From Arenicellales bacterium (GTDB lineage: Bacteria; Pseudomonadota; Gammaproteobacteria; Arenicellales; JAANXG01), in the NCBI GenBank assembly GCA_030066885.1, contig JASJAT010000035.1, positions 1 through 34,914 of the forward strand: DNA of 34,914 nt. The letters are read 5' to 3'. The notes below the pieces were generated by a model that was not told where the DNA came from, searched no databases, and worked only from the letters and a program-made list of their open reading frames with translations. Position 1 is the stretch's first letter. The number at the start of each line of letters is the position of its first letter. The translations under genes were made by a program, and so were the position numbers. This document shows, in pieces, positions 24,839 to 34,879 of the stretch.

Positions 24839-27112
24839 TCAAATATCTCCCATCGCCTGCGCATGTACCGCGGCAACTGCACTCAGGTTGACCACGCCGC
24901 GAGCTGTGGTGTTGCGATTTAGAATATAAGCGGGTTGCCGGATACCCAGAAGTATGGGGCCAACCGACACCCCCTGCGAAAGTGCTCGCAACGCGTTGAA
25001 GGTGATGTGTGCCGCGTCCAGGCTGGGCATAACCAATAAGTTCGACATCCCTTTTAGTCGGCAATCGGGTAATACACGCATACGCTCTTCTGGCGACAGT
25101 GCCGTGCCCGCCTGCATCTCACCATCTATCTCCAAATCAGGGTGACGTTCGACCAAAAGCTCTAGAGCTTGCCTGAGTTTGACAGTATCCGTAGTTTCAT
25201 GACTACCGAAATCGGAGTGCGACAACAACGCAACCTTGGGCTCTATCCCAAAGCGTTGTACCTGTTCTACAGCCAATTCTGTGATTTCGACAATTTGTTC
25301 GGCATTGGGGTAGTCGTTTACAGACGTATCGGTAATAAAATAAGTACCGCTATCTAGGATGAGAAGTTGCAAACCGGCCACAACAGTGCTGCCGTCACGC
25401 AGCCCGATCACGTCAAGAATGTGTGGCAGATTATCGTGAAACGGACCAGGGCCTGCGATCAACGCATCCACTTCATTTTGTCGTAGCAGCATGCAGCCGA
25501 GTAAAATGGTCTTGGTACGAACTAGGGTCTGTGCGGTTGCAGGCTGAACACCTTTGCGACCGAGCAGTCGGTGGTAATTCTGTGCCAGCTGCTGATAGTC
25601 GGAATACTGATAGGGATCGATGAGTTCGAAGTCGACATTGGCTTGACAACGCAATCCTAGTCTGCGAATTTGTTCGCTGACTATGTGCTCGCGGCCGATC
25701 AGTACCGGTTGTGCATAATCCTCATCTAAAAGTTCTTGAACGGCCCACAACACTCGACCCTCTTCACCTTCCGTATACAATATTTTGCGTGGCGATTGTG
25801 CTGCAGCTTCGAAGATCGGCTTCATGACCGTGCCCGAACGGATAACCACTCGGGATAGTTTGAGTTTGTAGTCCTCGAAATCCTCTAACGAACGTGTAGC
25901 AACCCCGCTGTCCATCGCTGCTTTCGCCACTGCGGGTGCCACCGATGTGATCAACCTTGGATCAAAAGGCTTGGGCAGGAGATACTCGGGACCAAAGGTG
26001 AGATCCTGCTCGCCGTATACTGAGGCGACGACATGTGAAGACGGAGCCATCGCTATGTCTGCAATAGCCCTTAAACAGGCGAGTTTCATCTGGTCGTTGA
26101 TGGTAGTCGCCCCAACATCGAGCGCTCCGCGGAATATGAAAGGAAAGCAAAGGACGTTATTAACCTGATTGGGATAATCGGAGCGACCGGTAGCTATTAT
26201 GGCATCTGGTCGCACTGCCTTGGCTTGTTCCGGCATGATTTCGGGGACCGGGTTGGCCAAGGCGAGGATCAAAGGGTCTTTCGCCATTCGAACTACCATG
26301 TCTTGATTCAAAATACCGCCAATCGAAAGACCGAGAAAAATATCGGCACCGTCAATCACTTCGTCTAGCGTGCGTGCCTCTGTATCGATAGCGTATACAC
26401 GTTTCTGATCGTCCATTTCCTCAACACGCCCCGCGTAGACCACGCCTAGTCGGTCAAGCATGGTTACATTTTCCTTTTTTATACCTAAGGCAACGAGTAA
26501 GTTTGTACAGGCAATGGCTGCCGCCCCCGCGCCACAAACTACCAGTTTGACTTGTGCCGGCGCTTTATTTACCAGGCGCAACCCATTTAATATGGCTGCC
26601 CCTGTAACGATAGCGGTACCGTGTTGATCATCGTGGAAAACTGGTATGGACAGACGATCACGCAGTTTTTGTTCTACAACGAAACAATCAGGTGCTCTGA
26701 TGTCTTCTAGATTGATCGCACCAAACGTCGGTTCCAAGCCGACTATAGTATCGACCAATCTATCGGGATCCATTTCATCGATTTCGATGTCGTAGGCGTC
26801 GATACCGGCAAATTTCTTGAACAATACCGCTTTTCCCTCCATTACCGGTTTTGCTGCTAGTGGGCCGATGGCGCCTAGTCCCAGTACCGCTGTGCCGTTA
26901 GTGATCACCGCGACTAAATTTGCTCTGGCGGTGATGTTGGCAGCTTCGGCCGGATCGCGAACGATCTCCTCGCAGGCGGCGGCGACCCCCGGGGAGTACG
27001 CCAAGGACAAGTCCCGTTGGCTGGATAACGGTTTGGTGGCTGTTACCCGCACTTTTCCCGGGCTGGGATTGCGGTGGTAGAGCAAGGCGGCGTCGTGAAG
27101 GTCGTCAGGCAT
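24839..27112 (-). CDS. maeB: NADP-dependent malic enzyme with phosphotransacetylase-like C-terminal domain
   Basis: The 757-residue fusion has a malic enzyme half (residues 1-425) with [43 protein letters not shown] and a Rossmann motif [16 protein letters not shown] phosphotransacetylase-like half (about 430-757) begins [18 protein letters not shown]. In MaeB the C-terminal domain binds acetyl-CoA as a regulator rather than catalysing acetyl transfer. It produces pyruvate and NADPH from malate. Standing directly upstream of aceE on the same strand, it would feed the pyruvate dehydrogenase complex. Length matches the roughly 759-residue E. coli enzyme. Confidence 0.96.
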   Translation of the reverse strand: MPDDLHDAALLYHRNPSPGKVRVTATKPLSSQRDLSLAYSPGVAAACEEIVRDPAEAANITARANLVAVITNGTAVLGLGAIGPLAAKPVMEGKAVLFKKFAGIDAYDIEIDEMDPDRLVDTIVGLEPTFGAINLEDIRAPDCFVVEQKLRDRLSIPVFHDDQHGTAIVTGAAILNGLRLVNKAPAQVKLVVCGAGAAAIACTNLLVALGIKKENVTMLDRLGVVYAGRVEEMDDQKRVYAIDTEARTLDEVIDGADIFLGLSIGGILNQDMVVRMAKDPLILALANPVPEIMPEQAKAVRPDAIIATGRSDYPNQVNNVLCFPFIFRGALDVGATTINDQMKLACLRAIADIAMAPSSHVVASVYGEQDLTFGPEYLLPKPFDPRLITSVAPAVAKAAMDSGVATRSLEDFEDYKLKLSRVVIRSGTVMKPIFEAAAQSPRKILYTEGEEGRVLWAVQELLDEDYAQPVLIGREHIVSEQIRRLGLRCQANVDFELIDPYQYSDYQQLAQNYHRLLGRKGVQPATAQTLVRTKTILLGCMLLRQNEVDALIAGPGPFHDNLPHILDVIGLRDGSTVVAGLQLLILDSGTYFITDTSVNDYPNAEQIVEITELAVEQVQRFGIEPKVALLSHSDFGSHETTDTVKLRQALELLVERHPDLEIDGEMQAGTALSPEERMRVLPDCRLKGMSNLLVMPSLDAAHITFNALRALSQGVSVGPILLGIRQPAYILNRNTTARGVVNLSAVAAVHAQAMGDI

Positions 27113-27191
27113 GATGCTTCATTTACCGGCAGGTCCCTCGATTCGGCGATTTTGACGCTTTAAAACAAGCCTGGCCGTGCCGATAACGGCC

Positions 27192-28169
27192 TCACAGCTT
27201 TCTTGCGTTAAAGTCACCACTGGCTTGTAAGTCGGCGTGATAAGAAGATCGCACCATGGGTCCGGATGCAACTTGGCTGAATCCAAGATCCAGGCCGAAG
27301 TCTCTAAGCTGGTCAAATTCATCGGGGTGGACGTATCGTTCCACCGGCAGGTGGTACTTGCTTGGTTGTAAGTATTGTCCCAGCGTTATCATGTCACACC
27401 GGTGGTCAACCAAATCACGCATGACCGTCTTTACCTCATCCATCTCCTCGCCCAAGCCAAGCATCAAGCCAGACTTGGTCGGGATAGATTGGTGCGATTC
27501 TTTGAATCTTTTGATGAGCTTCAATGACCCTTTGTAATCGGACCCGGGGCGCGCTTTCCTGTACAAACGCGGCACGGTTTCCAAATTATGGTTAAACACG
27601 TCGGGTGGATCGCTGGCTAGAACCTGGAGTGCGATATCCACGCGGCCGCGGAAATCCGGCACCAGAATCTCCAGTTTAATATCCGGATTCATTCGACGGA
27701 TTGTCCTTAGGCAAGCTGCAAAATGGGCTGCACCACCATCTCTCAGGTCGTCTCGATCCACCGAAGTAATAACAACATACTTTAAGCCCATATCGACAAT
27801 GGTCCTGGCCAAATGCTCCGGTTCCTCATTGTCCAGAGGCAGGGGCCGGCCATGCGCAACGTCACAAAATGGGCATCGACGAGTACATATGTCGCCCATG
27901 ATCATGAAAGTCGCTGTCCCGTGCCCAAAACATTCCGACAGATTGGGGCAGGTGGCTTCTTCGCATACTGTATGCAAATTGCGTTGACGGAGCTTCTGCT
28001 TGAGTTGTGCGACCTTGTTGTCGGTTGGCAGGCGCACCCGGATCCAATCGGGTTTCTTAAGCGGTGCGTCGGTGGGGACAACTTTTATAGGGATGCGCTT
28101 CATCTTCTCGGCACCCCGTTGTTTGACACCGGCAATGACAGATTGCTGTTTTCGGCTCGGATTGTTCAT
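27192..28169 (-). CDS. lipA: Lipoyl synthase
   Basis: The 325-residue radical-SAM enzyme inserts two sulfurs into octanoyl groups on lipoyl domains. The auxiliary cluster cysteines are C69, C74 and C80 in [13 protein letters not shown]. The SAM cluster cysteines are C95, C99 and C102 in CTRRCPFC. The C-terminal RSSY (307-310) contributes the serine ligand. It lies about 80 bp upstream of maeB in the same direction, so the lipoylation enzyme sits beside genes for lipoylated PDH components. No lipB is in the window. The gene starts about 27 bp downstream of a GGGACAGTATACT repeat, which may contribute a -10 box. Confidence 0.96.
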   Translation of the reverse strand: MNNPSRKQQSVIAGVKQRGAEKMKRIPIKVVPTDAPLKKPDWIRVRLPTDNKVAQLKQKLRQRNLHTVCEEATCPNLSECFGHGTATFMIMGDICTRRCPFCDVAHGRPLPLDNEEPEHLARTIVDMGLKYVVITSVDRDDLRDGGAAHFAACLRTIRRMNPDIKLEILVPDFRGRVDIALQVLASDPPDVFNHNLETVPRLYRKARPGSDYKGSLKLIKRFKESHQSIPTKSGLMLGLGEEMDEVKTVMRDLVDHRCDMITLGQYLQPSKYHLPVERYVHPDEFDQLRDFGLDLGFSQVASGPMVRSSYHADLQASGDFNARKL

Positions 28170-28195
28170 GAGGCCATGCAGTATAACTGATTCTT

Positions 28196-28215
28196 GGGAC
28201 AGTATACTCTTTAAC
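28196..28215 (+). repeat. GGGACAGTATACT repeat, copy 1
   Basis: The 20-mer differs by one base from the element at 34880-34899 (tail CTTTAAC versus TTTTAAC). The motif resembles repeats associated with REP-associated tyrosine transposases. The inner AGTATACT is self-complementary and lies just upstream of lipA. Confidence 0.65.
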
Positions 28216-28320
28216 TTTTAGAACTATCTGTGGGGACCGCCTCGCACTGGTCAAGTCGGGTGAGGTGATTCCATTGGCCTAAGCACTTCTGCAACCGATC
28301 TTAATTTGGATCGTATTGTT

Positions 28321-28410
28321 CTCTCGCGAAGGCGCAAAGCCTGCTAAGAAAAAAATTTTGCGTGATGTTACAAAAATCTTTGCGTGCTTAGCGGCTTGGC
28401 GAGAGTTTTT
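28321..28410 (+). repeat. CTCTCGC...GCGAGAG stem-loop repeat with T-run, copy 2
   Basis: CTCTCGC (28321-28327) with GAAGGCGCAAAGCC is mirrored by CTTTGCGTGCTTAGCG and GCGAGAG (28399-28405), then five T. Together with the repeat at 28196 and about 100 bp of featureless sequence it fills the 288-bp gap between lipA and the BtuF-like gene. Confidence 0.75.
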
Positions 28411-28457
28411 CTGTCGAGGTCTAGAACGAGGATGCATATAGTGTCCGTATTTGAAGA

Positions 28458-29261
28458 TTATCGCGAATGCCAATCCATCACGATTTGGTGCAGTCTTGAC
28501 AATCCGTCGGTTACCGCGGCTGGACCTGGCTGTAGAATTTCGGCGGACTTTATTTCGTACAGGAAACCGTTTGCCACGGCAGGAACTTGTTGCCAATTGG
28601 GCCTGGCCCTCACTTGTTCAGGGCGAAACTTTTTACCGCACCATGAACCTACGATGATATCGGGTTGGCGTCTAACCACTTCCTGTGGATCCGCAATAAT
28701 GCGTTCTTTCCCAAGCGCTTTTTGACCGAGCTCGGGAAAACAGTCCCGGCCACCGGCTATTTCGATGAGTTCAGATACCCATCTGATACCGCTTATCAGC
28801 GGATCATTCCATTCCTCGAAGTAGATTTTTGGGTGGACAGAAAATCCGCTGACTTTGTTCTGGATAGTCTCAATCCGGTGTTTCAATCCGGCAATAAACT
28901 CGTCCGTTTTCTTAGCGGCACCGATCATGCTGCCAAGCATGAGCATCATGTCGAAGATCTCCTGCACCGAGCGTTGATTGAATACGTGAACCGTAATCCC
29001 CAGACGGATGAGGTCGGCGGCGATGTCAGCCTGTAGGTCAGAGAAACCGAGCACCAGGTCCGGTTCTAACGCGGTGATCTTGTCTAACTTAGCGCTGGTA
29101 AAGGCGGATACTTTAGGTTTTTCTTTCCTTGCTCGGGGTGGTCGCACAGTGTAACCCGATATCCCCACAATCCGCTCTTGTTCACCGAGAATATACAGTA
29201 GTTCGGTGGTTTCTTCGGTCAAGCAAACAATACGTTGCGGGTACTGTGGATTCATCGCCAT
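28458..29261 (-). CDS. BtuF-like cobalamin/iron-type substrate-binding protein without signal peptide
   Basis: The 267-residue protein has the class III periplasmic-binding fold. The N-terminal segment PQRIVCLTEETTELLYILGEQERIVGISGYTVRP is typical of cobalamin-binding BtuF/COG0614 members. It is followed by ALEPDLVLGFSDLQ, the linker helix, and WVSELIEIAGGRDCFPELG. No signal peptide or lipobox is present, and the mature-like sequence begins at once, so it may be cytoplasmic. No ABC permease or ATPase gene is nearby. The ATG at 29261 directly abuts a perfect 26-bp palindrome, and a second ATG lies two codons later. A corrinoid link to the MttB-family enzyme is possible but distant. Confidence 0.82.
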   Translation of the reverse strand: MAMNPQYPQRIVCLTEETTELLYILGEQERIVGISGYTVRPPRARKEKPKVSAFTSAKLDKITALEPDLVLGFSDLQADIAADLIRLGITVHVFNQRSVQEIFDMMLMLGSMIGAAKKTDEFIAGLKHRIETIQNKVSGFSVHPKIYFEEWNDPLISGIRWVSELIEIAGGRDCFPELGQKALGKERIIADPQEVVRRQPDIIVGSWCGKKFRPEQVRARPNWQQVPAVANGFLYEIKSAEILQPGPAAVTDGLSRLHQIVMDWHSR

Positions 29262-29287
29262 GAGAACAGATTTACAAATCTGTTCTC
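29262..29287. promoter_or_regulatory. Perfect 26-bp palindrome at the start of the BtuF-like gene
   Basis: GAGAACAGATTT (29262-29273), two bases AC, then AAATCTGTTCTC (29276-29287). The arms match at all 12 positions. It lies between the sixA stop (29292) and the BtuF-like ATG (29261). It could be an operator or an RNA hairpin hiding the ribosome site. Confidence 0.6.
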
Positions 29288-29291
29288 TCTG

Positions 29292-29786
29292 TCACAGGTA
29301 TTTCTTTGGATACTCGAAGCTCGACAAACTCGCTTTGTCTTTCACGATATCTTGCCAACGCTCAATGTCGACCTTGAAAAATACGATGCCCGAAGTTGGG
29401 ACATTGTCGACAGGCTCCGTACCCAGCAAGTTTGTCAGATCAGTGAGGGCAGGGTTGTGACCTACTAGCGCAACGTCGTTAAGTCCATCGTCAAGAGCAC
29501 CAATGAAGTTCAGTAAATCATCCGCATCAGCATGGTACAGGTTGGGATCCGTTTCGATTTCATTCAGGTCATAGTCAATTTCGGCACAAATATACTTTGC
29601 CGTATCTATGGCGCGTCGGGCAGGGCTGGAATAAACCCGGTCGAACTTGACACCTTTCTCGTTCAACAGTTGCCCCATGAAAGGGGCATTCCGGTAGCCA
29701 CGCTTGTTCAGCGGACGATCGAAGTCACGCAGCGTCGGGTCTTTCCAACTTGATTTTGCGTGACGAATAAGTGTTAGAGATTTCAT
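29292..29786 (-). CDS. sixA: SixA-type histidine phosphatase
   Basis: The 164-residue protein has the phosphoglycerate-mutase-like RHG motif LIRHAKSSW at residues 6-14, SSPARRAIDTA, and the second histidine in LVGHNPALTDL. SixA removes phosphate from HPt domains of sensor kinases; other small-molecule phosphatase roles are possible. Its ATG overlaps the TAA stop of uvrA (TAATG), showing translational coupling, which is an unusual pairing with a repair gene. The short length without further domains fits SixA. Confidence 0.88.
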   Translation of the reverse strand: MKSLTLIRHAKSSWKDPTLRDFDRPLNKRGYRNAPFMGQLLNEKGVKFDRVYSSPARRAIDTAKYICAEIDYDLNEIETDPNLYHADADDLLNFIGALDDGLNDVALVGHNPALTDLTNLLGTEPVDNVPTSGIVFFKVDIERWQDIVKDKASLSSFEYPKKYL

Positions 29787-32650
29787 TATGCACTCTTGCT
29801 CTCAAGCGACTCATGTTTTGCCAGTACTGCGGCAAGGTACTGGCCGGTATACGAATCTTCGTTTTTAGCCACGTCTTCTGGGGAGCCCTGTGCGACGATT
29901 TCGCCCCCATCGTCGCCACCTTCAGGGCCGAGGTCGATGATCCAATCGGCGGTTTTGATTACATCCAGATTATGCTCGATAACAATAACGGTGTTGCCAT
30001 GATCGCGAAGGCGGTGCAATACGGACAATAGTTGCTTGATATCATGAAAATGTAACCCAGTGGTCGGCTCATCGAGTATGTAAAGTGTTTTGCCGGTATC
30101 TCTCTTGGAGAGTTCTCGGGAAAGCTTGATACGCTGTGCTTCACCGCCAGACAAAGTAGTGGCACTTTGGCCGAGGTGGATGTAACCCAATCCTACTGCC
30201 AGCAGTGTGTCCAACTTTCTCTTAATCACCGGTACAGCGTAGAAAAACTCCGCCGCCTGTTCAACCGTCATATCGAGGATTTCATGAATGTTTTTACCTT
30301 TGTATCGAATATCCAACGTTTCGCGGTTGTATCGCTTACCTTTGCAGGTATCACAAGGCACGTATATATCCGGAAGGAAATGCATTTCTACCTTGATCAA
30401 GCCATCTCCCTGACATGCCTCGCAACGGCCTCCCCGAACGTTAAAAGAAAACCGACCTGGTTTATAGCCTCGGGCTCGGGATTCAGGTGTGTTGGAAAAT
30501 AGCTCTCTAATCGGCGTGAACAGCCCAGTATAAGTTGCGGGATTCGATCGCGGCGTCCGGCCAATGGGGCTTTGGTCAATGTCAATGACTTTGTCGAAGT
30601 GGTTTATTCCATCGATAGTGGCGTAGGGCGAAGGATTGGTTTTGCTCTTGTAAAGATTCTGCGCAACCGCGGGAAAAACTGTGTTGTTGATCAACGTGGA
30701 TTTGCCTGAGCCGGACACACCCGTTACGCAGGTAAAACAACCCACAGGGATATCCACCTGGATATTTTTCAAATTATTCCCGCGGGCACCCGACAACCGG
30801 AGTATTTTTTCACGGTCAAACAGCGTTCGAGCCTGCGGTACTTCAATGCGAAGTTGGCCGCTGATATAACGGCCGGTGAGAGATTTCGCGTTGGCTTGAA
30901 TTTCTTTCGGCTTTCCTTGTGCAACAATTTGTCCACCATGGATACCGGCTCCAGGCCCCAGGTCGAGAACGTGGTCGGCGCTTAGTATGGCTTCTTCGTC
31001 ATGTTCCACGACTAGCACTGTGTTGCCAAGGTCCCGAAGACGGGTAAGTGTTGACAGCAAGCGGCCATTATCTCGCTGGTGTAAGCCTATCGAAGGTTCA
31101 TCCAAGACATACATGACCCCGACTAATCCTGACCCAATCTGTGAGGCAAGCCGGATACGCTGAGCCTCACCACCGGATAAAGTGTCCGCTGATCGATCAA
31201 TAGTTAGGTACTCCAGACCTACGTTGACTAGAAAACTCAGCCTTTCACGAATCTCGCGCACTATCTTTTCTGCGATTTTACCTCGATGTCCGGTCAGCGC
31301 GAGCTTGTCGAAAAATTCAAACGCCCGAGCAATAGAAAAAGCTGTGACGTCATGGATCGCATGCGCGGCGACAAACACATTGCGTGCCTCTGTCCGTAAG
31401 CGACTTCCACCACATTCTTCACAAGCCTGTGAACTGATAAAGCGAGCGAGCTCTTCACGCACGGTGTTGGATTCGGTATCGCGATATCTCCTCTCCATAT
31501 TGTTGATCACACCCTCGAAGCGATGAGTACGCTTGATACTGCGACGTCCCCTTCCTCTGAGATAAGTAAATTGAATTTTCTCGTCACCGCTGCCAAACAA
31601 GATGACATCTCGGATATGTTTTGGTAGTCCGTTAAACGGTATATCGATATCGAATCCGTAATGAGCCGCTAGGCACTGCAGAAGGTTAAAGTAAAAGATA
31701 TTGCGACGGTCCCAACCCTGGATCGCACCCGCTGCCAAGCTTAACTCCGAATCGTAGATGATTCGTTCCGGATCAAAGAACTGGGACACACCCAGTCCAT
31801 CACAGCTTGGGCAGGCTCCGGCTGGATTATTAAAGGAGAATAACCTGGGCTCCAACTCGCTCAAACTATAACCGCAGTAAGGACAGGCATAGCGTGAGGA
31901 AAACAACAGTTCCTGTTCTTCGTCTCGCTCGTCCCTTGGCACAATCAGGATCTTTGCAATACCTTCCGTGAGTTCCAGGGCGGTCTCGAAGGACTCTGCC
32001 AACCGCTGCTGATGGTCGCCTTTTACTGCGATTCTGTCCACTACGATCTCGATGCTGTGTTTGAAATTCTTTTTGAGACGAGGTGGGTTATCAAGCTCGA
32101 TAATCTCTCCATCGATGCGGGCGCGTATAAAACCCTGCGCGTGCATGCGTTCCATAAGTTGTGCATGTTCGCCTTTTCGATTAACCACAATTGGCGCCAA
32201 CAGCAACACTCGCGTGCCCTCGGGCAAAGCGACAACTTGGTCGACCATCTGGCTTACTGTCTGTGCTTCGAGGCTGACATCGTGCTCGGGGCAACGGGGG
32301 TCTCCAACTCGCGCGAATAGAAGTCTTAGATAGTCGTAAATCTCGGTCACAGTACCTACGGTTGACCGAGGATTGTGGGATGTTGCTTTTTGCTCTATAG
32401 AGATGGCGGGAGACAACCCTTCAATCAAGTCGACGTCCGGTTTTTCCATCAACGACAGGAACTGCCTAGCGTAGGCTGAAAGCGACTCGACATAGCGCCT
32501 TTGCCCCTCCGCATAAATGGTATCAAAGGCCAGGGAAGATTTGCCTGATCCCGAAAGCCCAGTGATGACAATATATTTGTCGCGAGGCAGATCTATGTCG
32601 ATATTACGAAGATTATGCGTGCGAGCACCGCGAATCTGTATTGTCGCCAT
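29786..32650 (-). CDS. uvrA: Excinuclease ABC subunit A
   Basis: The 954-residue DNA-damage recognition ATPase of nucleotide excision repair. The first Walker [10 protein letters not shown] is at residues 31-39, followed by [20 protein letters not shown]. Zinc-binding CPYC...CPSC, ABC signature [13 protein letters not shown], a second Walker [10 protein letters not shown], zinc motif CEAC...CDTC and a second signature [12 protein letters not shown] follow. The ATG at 32650 is used instead of TTG 32653. It is divergent from ssb, the usual gammaproteobacterial arrangement. No E. coli-type LexA site (CTGT-N8-ACAG) was found in the shared 150-bp gap. sixA follows with a one-base overlap. Confidence 0.97.
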   Translation of the reverse strand: MATIQIRGARTHNLRNIDIDLPRDKYIVITGLSGSGKSSLAFDTIYAEGQRRYVESLSAYARQFLSLMEKPDVDLIEGLSPAISIEQKATSHNPRSTVGTVTEIYDYLRLLFARVGDPRCPEHDVSLEAQTVSQMVDQVVALPEGTRVLLLAPIVVNRKGEHAQLMERMHAQGFIRARIDGEIIELDNPPRLKKNFKHSIEIVVDRIAVKGDHQQRLAESFETALELTEGIAKILIVPRDERDEEQELLFSSRYACPYCGYSLSELEPRLFSFNNPAGACPSCDGLGVSQFFDPERIIYDSELSLAAGAIQGWDRRNIFYFNLLQCLAAHYGFDIDIPFNGLPKHIRDVILFGSGDEKIQFTYLRGRGRRSIKRTHRFEGVINNMERRYRDTESNTVREELARFISSQACEECGGSRLRTEARNVFVAAHAIHDVTAFSIARAFEFFDKLALTGHRGKIAEKIVREIRERLSFLVNVGLEYLTIDRSADTLSGGEAQRIRLASQIGSGLVGVMYVLDEPSIGLHQRDNGRLLSTLTRLRDLGNTVLVVEHDEEAILSADHVLDLGPGAGIHGGQIVAQGKPKEIQANAKSLTGRYISGQLRIEVPQARTLFDREKILRLSGARGNNLKNIQVDIPVGCFTCVTGVSGSGKSTLINNTVFPAVAQNLYKSKTNPSPYATIDGINHFDKVIDIDQSPIGRTPRSNPATYTGLFTPIRELFSNTPESRARGYKPGRFSFNVRGGRCEACQGDGLIKVEMHFLPDIYVPCDTCKGKRYNRETLDIRYKGKNIHEILDMTVEQAAEFFYAVPVIKRKLDTLLAVGLGYIHLGQSATTLSGGEAQRIKLSRELSKRDTGKTLYILDEPTTGLHFHDIKQLLSVLHRLRDHGNTVIVIEHNLDVIKTADWIIDLGPEGGDDGGEIVAQGSPEDVAKNEDSYTGQYLAAVLAKHESLESKSA

Positions 32651-32759
32651 CAAAACTATCTGTGCTGGTAAACCCTATACTATACGCTGCCTTAGAATCC
32701 TTGCGCAAAACCGAGTTGGGTTGATTCAAATTAGGCGTGAGTTTGCGGCCTGCTCGATG

Positions 32760-32777
32760 GTAGTATGCGTATACTAC
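32760..32777. promoter_or_regulatory. Near-palindrome in the uvrA/ssb intergenic region
   Basis: GTAGTATGCGTATACTAC matches its own complement except at the central positions. It lies 23 bp before the ssb ATG and contains a TATACT that could serve as -10. The half-sites resemble the TAG...CTA pattern of xanthomonad-type LexA sites more than the E. coli box. Confidence 0.4.
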
Positions 32778-32800
32778 AACAATTCAAATGGAGGAGAAGT

Positions 32801-33247
32801 ATGGCCAGAGGAGTAAACAAAGCGATCATCGTCGGACATCTAGGCCGCGATCCCGAGGTTCGTTATGCTGCCAGTGGTGCCGCCGTGGCAAACGTTAGTG
32901 TCGCCACTACGGAAAGCTGGAAAGACAAGCAAACCGGTGAGAGCAATGAAAGGACAGAATGGCATAGGGTTGTGTTTTTTGGTCGGCTGGCTGAAATCGT
33001 AGGCGAATACTTAAGAAAGGGATCGCAGATCTACGTGGAAGGGCGCTTGCAGACACGCAAGTGGCAAGACCAGAACGGACAGGATCGTTACACCACAGAA
33101 ATTGTTGCCAGCGATATGCAGATGCTGGGCAGCCGTGGCGGCGCCGGTGCTCCTGTCGAAGATTTTGATGAGCCACCGGCCAAATCTGTCAATCAGTCCG
33201 GCGCGGGAGTACCCACTACCGATTTTGACGACGATATTCCGTTCTAG
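32801..33247 (+). CDS. ssb: Single-stranded DNA-binding protein
   Basis: The 148-residue protein coats single-stranded DNA in replication, repair and recombination. The OB-fold (residues 1-110) carries [32 protein letters not shown] and [21 protein letters not shown] short Gly/Pro/Val-rich linker leads to the acidic C-terminal tip DFDDDIPF, which recruits partner proteins. The ATG at 32801 is directly preceded by GGAGGAGAAGT; the longer in-frame start at 32765 is not needed. The linker is short compared with the 178-residue E. coli SSB. The stop codon TAG lies in the first unit of a CTAGTNACTAG repeat. Confidence 0.97.
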   Translation: MARGVNKAIIVGHLGRDPEVRYAASGAAVANVSVATTESWKDKQTGESNERTEWHRVVFFGRLAEIVGEYLRKGSQIYVEGRLQTRKWQDQNGQDRYTTEIVASDMQMLGSRGGAGAPVEDFDEPPAKSVNQSGAGVPTTDFDDDIPF

Positions 33248-33357
33248 TAACTAGTCACTAGTACCTAGTGGCGAGGATTGAGCCGGAATCTGTGCACGGA
33301 TTTTCGGAGTAACTGGTTGGCAGTTGCTAGTTACTAGCTCACTAGTCTCTAGCTACT
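33244..33357. repeat. CTAGT/ACTAG-rich inverted repeat between ssb and terB
   Basis: CTAGTAACTAGTCACTAGTA at the left (33244 onwards) and GCTAGTTACTAGCTCACTAG at the right (33327 onwards) are made of short self-complementary ACTAGT-like units. The element covers the whole gap between the convergent ssb and TerB genes and includes both stop codons. Related fragments occur near 4981-5006 and 17164-17178. Confidence 0.7.
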
Positions 33358-33801
33358 CTTTTTCGCCTTCAGCTTTGCACCGATAAACTGTTTGTGGGGA
33401 ATGTAGAGCAGACGCTGCACTTTGCGCATTAGATGAACTTCGTGGTCGTTTAGTTTTTGATCCGAGTAGGCTACCCGCCACATATACTCGACCAGCTCTA
33501 GACGCTGTTGTTGCGACCAGTTTTCGTTAATCAGTGTCACGAATCCATGTAAACTGGTGGCATCGTGCACTTCTTGCTCGGCCAGGTCCAAAAGCACGGT
33601 AGCTTCCTCCTCGCTCAGATTAAACTGCTTCTTCACCAGCCCGATAATACTTTCACGTTGCTCGGGTTTGACGCTGTGATCGGAACGACTGACCTCAAAT
33701 AGTAGTGCCGCCGCCGCTATTTGGAGGGCATGCTCTTGTGGATGATCATCCTCCTTTTGACTGAGTTGATCGTCAAAGAACTGTTTTAGAGCTTTTATCA
33801 T
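33349..33801 (-). CDS. TerB-like domain protein
   Basis: The 150-residue all-helical protein has the TerB (tellurite resistance/COG4103) pattern: AAAALLFEVSRSDHSVKPEQRESIIGLV with an acidic, metal-binding-like loop, then ENWSQQQRLELVEYMWRVAYSDQKLNDHEVHLMRKVQRLL, a second copy of the same layout. No signal peptide or membrane segment is seen. No other ter genes are present, so tellurite resistance should not be inferred; such stand-alone TerB-like proteins are of unknown function. The last two codons (Ser-Ser) and stop fall in a CTAG-type repeat. ATG 33801 is preceded by a GAAG. Confidence 0.85.
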   Translation of the reverse strand: MIKALKQFFDDQLSQKEDDHPQEHALQIAAAALLFEVSRSDHSVKPEQRESIIGLVKKQFNLSEEEATVLLDLAEQEVHDATSLHGFVTLINENWSQQQRLELVEYMWRVAYSDQKLNDHEVHLMRKVQRLLYIPHKQFIGAKLKAKKSS

Positions 33802-33992
33802 GTCGCTTCATCGTCGGGTGATGGTCCATAACATGGGGTCTGGCAGACATTATATATAGTAGGTGATACAAGAGGGTGGGGACAGGAATCCGTTGCCTCA
33901 CGTGCCTAATCTACAGGCTGAGTTAGACCCGGGACTTGAATCGTGGCGGTATCCTCCGCATATTTGTCTCGAACACCTACGCCGGAGCAAAT

Positions 33993-34871
33993 ATGAAACG
34001 AATTCTCTACTTTCTAGTCACCAACATCGCTATATTATTGGTCCTCAGCATCGCGATCAGCGTATTCGGGCTGGACGTGTATCTGCAACAGGGTGGGATG
34101 AACCACCAAGGTTTATTGATCTTTGCCGCAATCTTTGGCATGGGTGGATCCTTTATTTCACTGTTAATGTCAAAGTGGACTGCCAAAAGGTTCACCGGCG
34201 CCCATGTCATCGAACAACCGACTAATCAAGTAGAGAGTTGGTATCTAGATACAGTTCGCAGACATGCCGAAGCAGCAGGCATTGGCATGCCTGAGGCGGC
34301 CATTTTCGATTCACCTCAGGTCAACGCCTTCGCTACCGGGGCGCGTAGAAACGATTCTTTGGTGGCCGTCAGTACCGGATTATTAAACACCATGAATCGG
34401 CAGGAAGCGGAAGCAGTGATCGGCCACGAGATATCTCATATCGCCAATGGTGACATGGTGACCTTGGCGTTGATTCAAGGTGTTGTGAACACCTTTGTGA
34501 TTTTCTTTTCAAGAGTGGTGGGTCAAGTCGTCGATCGTGCCATTTTCAAGAACGAAAGTGGTCATGGCCCGGGATTTTGGATTACTACCATCGTCGCCCA
34601 ACTCGTGCTCGGCATATTGGCGTCTATCCTCGTTATGTATTTCAGCCGGCAGAGAGAGTTCCGCGCTGACGCGGGTGGTGCCGATTTGGCAGGTCGGGGA
34701 AATATGATCTCGGCACTGCAACGCTTAAAACAAAGCGTCGAGCAACCACCGCTACCCGATCAGTTGGCTGCTTTCGGGATCTCGGGCAGGTTCGGCGATG
34801 GCCTGCGCCGTTTATTCATGTCGCATCCACCGCTGGATGAAAGGATTGCAGCCCTGAAAGCACAGGGGTAA
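33993..34871 (+). CDS. htpX: HtpX family membrane metalloprotease
   Basis: The 292-residue inner-membrane zinc protease degrades misfolded membrane proteins. Two N-terminal transmembrane segments lie at residues 4-26 and 39-60. The zinc motif HEISH is at 145-149 and the downstream Glu ligand lies in the FRADAGGAD region. Two more hydrophobic segments are at about 155-177 and 190-216. The C-terminus [14 protein letters not shown] is typical. The ATG at 33993 has GGAG nine bases upstream and gives the usual HtpX length. The upstream in-frame start at 33936 is not needed. A GGGGACAGGAATCC segment (about 33876) upstream recalls REP-type heads. Confidence 0.96.
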   Translation: MKRILYFLVTNIAILLVLSIAISVFGLDVYLQQGGMNHQGLLIFAAIFGMGGSFISLLMSKWTAKRFTGAHVIEQPTNQVESWYLDTVRRHAEAAGIGMPEAAIFDSPQVNAFATGARRNDSLVAVSTGLLNTMNRQEAEAVIGHEISHIANGDMVTLALIQGVVNTFVIFFSRVVGQVVDRAIFKNESGHGPGFWITTIVAQLVLGILASILVMYFSRQREFRADAGGADLAGRGNMISALQRLKQSVEQPPLPDQLAAFGISGRFGDGLRRLFMSHPPLDERIAALKAQG

Positions 34872-34879
34872 TAGTACCG

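Noticed and set aside
28279-28596. 105-residue ORF on the minus strand between lipA and the BtuF-like gene
   Set aside because: It crosses the CTCTCGC stem-loop repeat and then overlaps the BtuF-like gene in another frame; the composition is that of a translated repeat.
32651-32800. E. coli-type LexA box between uvrA and ssb
   Set aside because: No CTGT-N8-ACAG pair was found in the gap.
33349-33801. Tellurite-resistance operon
   Set aside because: Only an isolated TerB-like gene is present; no terC, terD, terZ or tehB is nearby.
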